A stretch of 40,104 bases of DNA from Candidatus Lambdaproteobacteria bacterium RIFOXYD2_FULL_50_16 (GTDB lineage: Bacteria; SAR324; XYD2-FULL-50-16): positions 1 to 40,104 of the forward strand of contig MFNE01000023.1 of NCBI GenBank assembly GCA_001783695.1. The letters are read 5' to 3'. Numbering within the stretch: the first letter of the stretch is position 1; every line of letters starts with the position of its first letter. The notes beneath the pieces were generated by a model, which searched no databases, was not told the DNA's origin, and worked only from the letters and a program-made list of their open reading frames with translations. This document shows positions 29,963 to 40,104 of this stretch, one piece after another. Position numbers and translations under genes: made by a program.

Positions 29963-30256
29963 CTAGCAGCTACGACCCATCTTGGGCTGAAGTGAAAATC
30001 CCTTGTAAAAACCAGAACGACGAAAGTCGATTATACTGGGCTCCAGGTAGGGAGCCGCTTTGGGGTCGATTGCTATGGGCACCTGATCAACTATAAGTTT
30101 CTGGTCCCCTTCTCGCGTCTCATCCAGAGACATGCCAAATCTGGGGCCCCCTCAGCCAAAGCCTTCGATCTTAACTCGCACCGCCATGCCGGCTTTAGTG
30201 CTTAGAATTTCTTGTAGTTCCGATTTTGCAGAAGCGGTCAACTCGATTAGGGCCAT
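29963..30256 (-). CDS. HesB/IscA-like selenoprotein (UGA-encoded Sec at codon 35); absent from the ORF track
   Basis: Minus-strand reading: MALIELTASAKSELQEILSTKAGMAVRVKIEGFG-U-GGPRFGMSLDETREGDQKLIVDQVPIAIDPKAAPYLEPSIIDFRRSGFYKGFSLQPKMGRSC-stop; AGGAG-5nt-ATG; TGA at 30154..30152 aligns with the conserved A-type Cys35; selB present in window. Confidence 0.9.
30124..30154 (-). promoter_or_regulatory. Candidate bacterial SECIS element
   Basis: After UGA: GGGGGCC-CCAGA-UUUGGCAUGUC-UCUGG; 5-bp stem starting 8 nt after the UGA, loop with GG ~16-17 nt downstream. Confidence 0.6.
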
Positions 30257-30350
30257 AGGGTCTCCTGTTTGGTTATGACTTAACTATATATTAATAATTG
30301 AATATTATTTCGTCAAGCAGGAAAAGCGGCTATCCCCCCAAGGTCTGGGG

Positions 30351-30893
30351 TTATAACCAATACATCGGATACTTGCGGGTAGGGGCAAGGTTATTAACCA
30401 AAAGGGCCACCACCAGCATCACCAAAGCCCCACTTAAAGCCGGGATCAACGCATAGAAGTATCCTAGGTTATGCAAATTGTCGGAACCAATCACCGCGAT
30501 TAATGCCGTTGCTCCCCCTGGCGGGTGTAGCGTAATGGTTAACTGCATCAGCACAATGGCCAAAGATACGGCCAAGGCTCCGGCCAAAACCGGCATATCC
30601 CCAAAAAATTGGAAACAAGCGACCCCTACAAGAGCCGATAAAAAATGGCCGCCGATTAAGTTTCTAGGTTGGGCCAGGGGCGAGCTTATCGCTCCATAAA
30701 CCAGCACCGCCGACGCCCCAAAGCTGCCAATGATCATCACCAAGTCTTGGGGTGCGGCCCAAAAATAGTGCAAACCAGCGACCGCACTGATCCCTAAAAA
30801 ACTCCCCAACCAAGACCAGTATATCTCTGCTGGTGGAGTCAGGGGCGCTGATTGGCCCTTGCCGGCCATTTTGGCAAAATATGCTTTGATCAT
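30351..30893 (-). CDS. HPP-family membrane protein
   Basis: 'TLHPPGGATALIAV' signature and four TM helices. Confidence 0.9.
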   Translation of the reverse strand: MIKAYFAKMAGKGQSAPLTPPAEIYWSWLGSFLGISAVAGLHYFWAAPQDLVMIIGSFGASAVLVYGAISSPLAQPRNLIGGHFLSALVGVACFQFFGDMPVLAGALAVSLAIVLMQLTITLHPPGGATALIAVIGSDNLHNLGYFYALIPALSGALVMLVVALLVNNLAPTRKYPMYWL

Positions 30894-30898
30894 AGATT

Positions 30899-31474
30899 TT
30901 AACCGTGAGTAGGTTTGGCCGGGGTTCTAGGGCCAGTGCGAACCAAAAGGGTAATGCTTACTAAGAGATGAACCAACAAAAGCCCCGAGCCTGCCCATAA
31001 CATAGCTAACCCAGCGGATTGCTGTTGGTCTAGGGTGAAACGGGCGCAGATTTGAGCCTGGGAGAAGCGTAGGATCAGTCCCATACTGCTCCACATGGCA
31101 ACCGCATAAATCCCCGCAGCAATCTGGCCTATGGGCCCTATAGCGGGCAGGCTAAGGCCCAGCCCAATTCCGCAAACCACCAGGGTCAAATGCATCAACC
31201 CGTCAATTAGGTTACTGTCCACCGCAAGGTCCAATGATCGGGGTACCATCCAAAACAACACCCCCCCAAAACTTAATACCACCCAAGCCAAAGCCATGGA
31301 CGTTTGGAGCTTATAACCCTTAAAACCTATAGATAAAAGTGCTCCCAAGCCAATTAATAGGGGCACCTGTCCTAATAGCTGGGCGCTCATAAACTGGTCA
31401 AAATAGGGGTCCAAAGGGGGCAACGAAATCAGAGCGATCAGACCCAAAACCACTAAAAGCCTATATTTTTTCAT
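30899..31474 (-). CDS. Polytopic membrane protein, possibly CtaG/DUF1404-like
   Basis: Hydrophobic 191-aa protein overlapping the SCO gene; 'SAQLLGQVPLLIGLGALL', 'WMVPRSLDLAVDSNLIDGLMHLTLV' weakly CtaG-like. Confidence 0.6.
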   Translation of the reverse strand: MKKYRLLVVLGLIALISLPPLDPYFDQFMSAQLLGQVPLLIGLGALLSIGFKGYKLQTSMALAWVVLSFGGVLFWMVPRSLDLAVDSNLIDGLMHLTLVVCGIGLGLSLPAIGPIGQIAAGIYAVAMWSSMGLILRFSQAQICARFTLDQQQSAGLAMLWAGSGLLLVHLLVSITLLVRTGPRTPAKPTHG

Positions 31475-32088
31475 TGACCCTCAGCGGTGTCAGCCAATAG
31501 CCGGTTAAGCTCGGGTATCCCTTGATACGAGCGGACCAGCAGGCCTTGTGGGTTGATCAAAAAGCTTAGATTATCATGGATTGGGTTTCCGAATCGGTCC
31601 TCGTCCACCCACATTCCCATATTCCGAAGTATCTCAAAGTATGCTTCCCGCCCCATTGGGGTTGGGCTGGCCATACGCCAGTTTTGGGGAGCGCCTTTAA
31701 AATCCCAAGTGTGTTTAAGTAACTCTAACCGGTCCCCTTCGGGGTCTAGGGTTAAGGTCCACAAATTAAAGTGGGTTTGGCCCCTTAGCAAAAGTTGGTC
31801 GTTTAGTTGATTGAGTTCTGCTTGAGAGATAGGGCAGGTCCCAGTGCAATTGAGGTAACCAAAAGTGATCAAGTGGTACTGGCCTTTGAGTTGATCCAAA
31901 GACCAAGTACCCCCTGATTGATCGGTCAGGGCGAGTTTAGGCGGAACCTTGGGCATGGGCGCGGCTGACGCTACTACATAAGCGTAGCTAGTAAACGCCT
32001 TAAAACCCAAGGTCCAACCATAAAACACCATCCATACAAAAAACAGGGCTGCCAATCCAGGAAAGGCCGCCCGACCTAGACTAATCAT
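31471..32088 (-). CDS. SCO1/SenC-family copper chaperone / thiol-disulfide protein
   Basis: 'FGYLNCTGTCPISQAEL' (CxxxC) and 'LTLDPEGDR', 'IHDNLSFLINPQG'. Confidence 0.92.
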   Translation of the reverse strand: MISLGRAAFPGLAALFFVWMVFYGWTLGFKAFTSYAYVVASAAPMPKVPPKLALTDQSGGTWSLDQLKGQYHLITFGYLNCTGTCPISQAELNQLNDQLLLRGQTHFNLWTLTLDPEGDRLELLKHTWDFKGAPQNWRMASPTPMGREAYFEILRNMGMWVDEDRFGNPIHDNLSFLINPQGLLVRSYQGIPELNRLLADTAEGQ

Positions 32089-33524
32089 TACTCAGCCCAA
32101 GCCTTTTTAACACCTGAAAAGACCGCAGCATAGTAAGCCAAGGCCCCTACCGCGATTAACAGAATAAAGATCACCGCAATCGAGGCGGTAGATTGGCCTG
32201 CTTGGGCGACCGCCGCCACGGGCAGTGAGTCGTAATTGGACATCCGGCGAGGAACCGCCATTAAGCCCCCAACAAAAAACGAGGTCACAAACCCATAACC
32301 CCCAATCGCTATGGTCCAAAGACCAAAGCGGGCCAATTTGTCTTCTTTGGGGCCCATGAGGAAATAGACCACGCCAATAAACATAAAGACCACCCCTAAA
32401 AGGAAATAGGTGTGGAAATGGCCTGGAACCCACATGGTATTGTGTAGGTAAAGGTTAAAGCGGATGGTTGAATCCACTACGGCAGCGAGGCCGCCGACAA
32501 TCCAACCACAAATACCTAATACAAACGCCAGGGGCACAAAGCTCCATTTAATATTGGAGCGGTAAACCTGAGCGAAAATACCAAAGACCGTGACCACCGT
32601 AGCCGGGACGGTGCTTAGGTAAGAGGCAATCTGTCCTAAGTACTGAACGGCGTTGGGTTGGCCAAAGTCGAAGTAGAGATGGTGGAAGTAAGCAAAAAGC
32701 ACCAAGAAAAAGGCGAGGTTCCAAGAGATAGCCACAATCCGGTTCATCTTCCAAGGGCGCCCTGAGAAAATCGGCAACATCTCGTACACCGCCGCAACCC
32801 CAAAGTACAAGGTGATGTTCACCAAGGTGTGGCCAAAGAGGAACACCATGTTTTTCATCAAAAGGGGGTCTAGGGCCAGTTCAGGACTTAGCCACTTGGC
32901 TAGATACAACATCAACATAGCAGCACCAACTACCGTGGTTAAAGCCCCGGCCAGCATGGCTACCATCAGGATAACCATCATCGGAGGCATTTCCTCTTTT
33001 GGGGTGTTTCCAGCGATGTAATTCCAGCCTAGACCGTTAGTAAAGCCGTAGCGGCTGGCAATCGCTCGGATGATGTCTAATTGGCCCAAAAGCCAGGACA
33101 CCCCTAAAAGGATCAGCGAAATTACCGCGGCGCCAGCCGCCCAAGAGGGCCAACCACCCATAAAGGGTAGTGGATAAAGTACATACCAACCTGCACCAAA
33201 ACGGCCAATCAAGGTGGCTACAATCAATCCAACCACGCCGAGTAGGGTGAGTACATAGTTAAACTTGAAAAGCCCCAAGCTGGGCTTGGCATGCTGCGCG
33301 GTGAGGTACCAGACGCCTACGTAAGCGCCCACATACATGACCCCAACCATTCCTAAACCATGCAGGGTCATCACTGCGTAAAAAAGATCAGGCGGTAAGC
33401 CTAACATACCAGCTTGCGCAACCCGCATTACCAGTCCTAACAAAACCAAAATGAGGAAAACCACAAGCCCCGTGATGGCATAGACGATGGCCATTCGTTT
33501 GGCCCCTAATTTATTTTCGATCAT
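32088..33524 (-). CDS. Heme-copper oxidoreductase subunit I lacking the usual active-site Tyr; candidate NO reductase
   Basis: Metal-ligand His in 'TLHGLGMVG', 'LFGHTLVN', 'YFHHLYFD', 'WVPGHFHTYF'; GHPxVY Tyr replaced by Asn. Confidence 0.85.
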   Translation of the reverse strand: MIENKLGAKRMAIVYAITGLVVFLILVLLGLVMRVAQAGMLGLPPDLFYAVMTLHGLGMVGVMYVGAYVGVWYLTAQHAKPSLGLFKFNYVLTLLGVVGLIVATLIGRFGAGWYVLYPLPFMGGWPSWAAGAAVISLILLGVSWLLGQLDIIRAIASRYGFTNGLGWNYIAGNTPKEEMPPMMVILMVAMLAGALTTVVGAAMLMLYLAKWLSPELALDPLLMKNMVFLFGHTLVNITLYFGVAAVYEMLPIFSGRPWKMNRIVAISWNLAFFLVLFAYFHHLYFDFGQPNAVQYLGQIASYLSTVPATVVTVFGIFAQVYRSNIKWSFVPLAFVLGICGWIVGGLAAVVDSTIRFNLYLHNTMWVPGHFHTYFLLGVVFMFIGVVYFLMGPKEDKLARFGLWTIAIGGYGFVTSFFVGGLMAVPRRMSNYDSLPVAAVAQAGQSTASIAVIFILLIAVGALAYYAAVFSGVKKAWAE

Positions 33525-33533
33525 GTTCGTCTC

Positions 33534-34085
33534 TTAAAGGGATTGGGTGACAGTGAAATCGGTATTCATCACCGGGTGACCAGAGCCGCAATATTCCATA
33601 CAGAGAATTTGGTAGGTTCCTGGTTGGTCAAATCGGTAATAGATCTTGGAAGCGTATCCTGGCATAGCTTGGGTTTGGGTCAAGATCTGACCGGCTTCAT
33701 TATAAATGCCAATCCCGTGGTTGACGTCGGTGGCGCTCACTTCGAACTCGACCAATTTGCCAGTCAAAATCGCCTCTACGGGGGCGTTTTCTTTTAAATC
33801 AATGGCAGGCTGAACCTCCCAAGCCCACATGCTGCCTACTACCTTTACGTTATAGTCTGCCGATTCTTGGTTCGGGGGGAAGTAAGGTAGGCCGTGTAGG
33901 CTACCAAACAAGGAAACCACGATAAACAAAGACAGCGCAAAAAAATAAACCTTGCGCATGCCGTAGATTTTGGGGGCCACCGTCTCTAGGGGGGCGCTAT
34001 TGTGGGTGGAACTGATCAGCCACTTGGTGACTGCAAAAATGATCAGCGTGCCCACCAGGGTGATGAGACCTGCGTACCATGCCAT
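33534..34085 (-). CDS. Cytochrome c oxidase subunit II-like protein with CuA site
   Basis: N-terminal TM anchors; 'DVNHGIGIYN' and 'CMEYCGSGHPVM' (CxExCxxxHxxM) CuA motif. Confidence 0.92.
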   Translation of the reverse strand: MAWYAGLITLVGTLIIFAVTKWLISSTHNSAPLETVAPKIYGMRKVYFFALSLFIVVSLFGSLHGLPYFPPNQESADYNVKVVGSMWAWEVQPAIDLKENAPVEAILTGKLVEFEVSATDVNHGIGIYNEAGQILTQTQAMPGYASKIYYRFDQPGTYQILCMEYCGSGHPVMNTDFTVTQSL

Positions 34086-34145
34086 AAAATAACCTCGGGA
34101 TGTTTAACAGATATCCATCGGGACTGGAGTCCTTCAGGGAAAAGC

Positions 34146-34229
34146 TTTGATCGCGCTTGGACGCAAAAGATCAAAGTGGAATTTAATATATAGCTTTGTA
34201 AAGGAAAACGGAATGCAAAGCAATATATA
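34146..34229. promoter_or_regulatory. Intergenic region with two inverted repeats between the oxidoreductase operon and nsrR
   Basis: CTTTGATC (34146-34153)/GATCAAAG (34170-34177) and TATATAGCTTTG/CAAAGC(A)ATATATA (ends 34199 / starts 34216). Confidence 0.4.
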
Positions 34230-34343
34230 AAATACCACTATAGGCAACTTTGTGGTTAGCCCTTGTGAAGGCGGGCTGATAAGGCTATTCTTCTTAGGAA
34301 AAAATTGCGGTGTCACCTATTAAACTTTGATTCGAAACTTGCT

Positions 34344-34784
34344 ATGCGTTTTAAAAAACAATCGGATTACGCCCTTCGAGTGCTGATGTACTTAGCAACC
34401 GTTCAGGGAGATTCCACCACCATAAAAGAAATTGCCCAAAGTTTTGGTATCTCTCAAAATCATTTGATGAAAGTGGTCCAAAGCCTTCGTCAGTCTGGCT
34501 TTGTTAAAACCCAAAGGGGGAACAAAGGGGGGATTCGCTTAGGCCAACCGGCAGAGCAGATTAAAATTGGCCAAGTCTTACGTAAAGTGGGAGAGCAAAA
34601 TGAATTGGCCGAATGTTTTATTCAGGTCGGACAATGTAAGATCGATCGGATTTGCCAGCTTAAACCCGCCTTGGCAAAAGCCAACGACGCCTTTTTTGAG
34701 GTGTTAGATGGTTACAGTCTGGCAGATATCCTAGGCTCACCTAGAGCCATGTCTGATCTTTTGCGTCTTGGCACTAGAGTTTAA
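34344..34784 (+). CDS. nsrR: Rrf2-family regulator, NsrR-like
   Basis: 'MRFKKQSDYALRVLMYLA', 'ISQNHLMKVVQSLRQSGFVKTQRGNKGGIRLGQPAEQIKIGQVLR', three Cys in 'ECFIQVGQCKIDRICQLKPAL'. Confidence 0.85.
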   Translation: MRFKKQSDYALRVLMYLATVQGDSTTIKEIAQSFGISQNHLMKVVQSLRQSGFVKTQRGNKGGIRLGQPAEQIKIGQVLRKVGEQNELAECFIQVGQCKIDRICQLKPALAKANDAFFEVLDGYSLADILGSPRAMSDLLRLGTRV

Positions 34785-35083
34785 CCGATTGGAGAAAGAC
34801 TATTTGATCCCCTTCGCCCATACGGATTGCCCATTCATAGCGGATTTATAACCATTTTAAGCCTATGGCCCAGTAGATTAAGGCAAAAGAAGCTTTTAGC
34901 CTCTTGCCAAGACAACTTTTTCCCAGATATATAAGGGCTTAGCGAAAGCTAATAAACAGGCTCCAGGTGAACGGCCCAGCGCGAAGTTGTCCGATTTTGA
35001 CCGAAAAAGCCCTAGCACCCAATCAAAGGTTGCGGTAGAAACGCTGCAAACCTTACACTTGACCACTTTTCCAGGGAAAACAG

Positions 35084-35368
35084 ATGGCAAACATCACTAA
35101 AAAAGATCTTATCGCTACCGTTGCCGGTTCTACCGGCCAAAGCAAATCGGCTGCTGAAGCCGCAATTAACGCTGTAATTGGCTCGATTACCGACGCTCTT
35201 TCTAAAGGCGATGACGTTACTTTGGTTGGTTTTGGTACCTTCACCACCGTAAACAAAGCTGCTCGCGAAGGCCGCAATCCAAAAACCGGCGAAAAGCTCA
35301 AGATTCCAGCTTCAACCGCACCTAAGTTCAAACCTGGCAAAGCACTTAAAGACGCTGTGTCCAAGTAA
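35084..35368 (+). CDS. HU-family DNA-binding protein
   Basis: 'MANITKKDLIATVAGSTGQSKSAAEAAINAVIGSI...GFGTFTTVNKAAREGRNPKTGEKLKIPAS'. Confidence 0.96.
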   Translation: MANITKKDLIATVAGSTGQSKSAAEAAINAVIGSITDALSKGDDVTLVGFGTFTTVNKAAREGRNPKTGEKLKIPASTAPKFKPGKALKDAVSK

Positions 35369-35403
35369 GGATTCAGGAAGAGGTATTTCCGTTTCCTAAA
35401 TAG

Positions 35404-35429
35404 GCCGGGCTTGTCCCGGCTTTTTTTTT
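35404..35429 (+). terminator. Rho-independent terminator of the HU gene
   Basis: GCCGGG-CTTGT-CCCGGC followed by T9. Confidence 0.93.
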
Positions 35430-35559
35430 GCCCAAAATTGGGAATCTGGGCCTTGGCTATTTGCAGAATTAGAGCTTAGGCGTGTATTGGACCATTTATA
35501 GCCTTTATTTATAGGCTACAGCCACTAGAGCAAAAAAACTTTTGTCTATAAAAGTGGGG

Positions 35560-36198
35560 TTAAAGGCGGCCATAAATTCGCTCAGCCAGATGTGTTAGGC
35601 CTCGGGCTTTAAACTGGCTATAAGAATCTAGCGTATCTACCCTACCCAAGGGAATTAGGCCAGGGTACAAGGCCTCCACCTCTTTTTGCCCCACACTAAA
35701 AGGAGGACCCGACATTTGGGTCGTGTCATATTCCATGGTCACCAGGAGATGTTTCGCTTGGGGGCATAAGGTCTCCATATGTTTAGCGTAGGCCGGGCGC
35801 ATGGTCGGGGGCAGCGCGATCAAACTAGCCCGCTCAAATACGGCGTCTATACGCCCTGCTTGGGCTTTGGTCAGGGCAAAAAAGTCTCCAACCATCAAGG
35901 TCAATTGGTCAAAGTGGTATTGAGTGAAGTTTTCTTGATTTGAAGTCGTAAAGACTAACCGGTTTTCTGCGAAGAACTGGCTCGCTGCTAAAGGACTAAG
36001 CTCCACCCCTATTACTTCTAACCCCTGGCTAAGAAGCCACAACATATCTAAACTCTTGCCACACAATGGCACTAAAACCCTCGCCCCCGCCTTGAGCCCC
36101 AAGCGGGGCCAATATTCGCTCAAATGTGCTGTAACTTGGTTTTGGTGAAAGCCAATCTGATTTTCTTGCCAGCGTTCTAACCAAAAATTAGGTTCCAT
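35560..36198 (-). CDS. tpm: Thiopurine S-methyltransferase
   Basis: 'FWLERWQENQIGFHQ', 'RVLVPLCGKSLDMLWLLSQGLEVIGVELS'. Confidence 0.93.
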   Translation of the reverse strand: MEPNFWLERWQENQIGFHQNQVTAHLSEYWPRLGLKAGARVLVPLCGKSLDMLWLLSQGLEVIGVELSPLAASQFFAENRLVFTTSNQENFTQYHFDQLTLMVGDFFALTKAQAGRIDAVFERASLIALPPTMRPAYAKHMETLCPQAKHLLVTMEYDTTQMSGPPFSVGQKEVEALYPGLIPLGRVDTLDSYSQFKARGLTHLAERIYGRL

Positions 36199-36213
36199 GA
36201 CTTTAGGGGGTGG

Positions 36214-40104
<3,891 letters not shown>

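Noticed and set aside
29351-30096. ORFs 29351..29770 (+), 29389..29826 (-) and 29782..30096 (+)
   Set aside because: Overlap csoR, the tRNA-Leu gene, a terminator and the selenoprotein gene; not coding
34148-34175. TTGAT...ATCAA as an FNR/CRP-type site
   Set aside because: Half-site spacing is 18 nt, not the 4-nt FNR spacing; kept only as a generic inverted repeat

Overview
The window is a dense bacterial chromosomal region of mostly housekeeping and physiology genes. I saw no phage, IS or CRISPR structure. Recognisable modules: an HdfR-like LysR regulator; a Ca2+-type P-type ATPase; hisH-hisF; a 7TM-DISM histidine kinase; an ABC exporter pair plus yaaA; nadA-nadB-nadC; a hybrid sensor kinase; a secreted protein, selB, CHAT-like/TPR protein and eukaryotic-type UGPase run; a small two-gene cassette; a csoR-copZ-copA copper operon with a palindromic operator; tRNA-Leu(UAA); an NsrR-like regulator divergent from a heme-copper oxidoreductase/SCO/HPP operon; HU; tpm; rnr; tgt; and a dcd truncated by the window end. 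The strongest non-obvious observation is a gene missing from the ORF track at 29963..30256 (-). It is an IscA/HesB-like protein whose conserved Cys35 position is an in-frame TGA (…VRVKIEGFG-U-GGPRFGMSLDE…), with a good RBS, a candidate SECIS-like hairpin just 3' of the UGA and a terminator right after the stop. selB lies in the same window, so this is very likely a selenoprotein. It sits at the end of an operon whose heme-copper subunit I has Asn (GHTLVN) where oxidases have the active-site Tyr (GHPxVY), and which is divergent from an NsrR-like NO-sensing regulator. This suggests a NO-detoxification / Fe-S protection cluster. A second unusual item is a large CHAT-fold protein with both catalytic residues replaced, apparently co-translated with selB.
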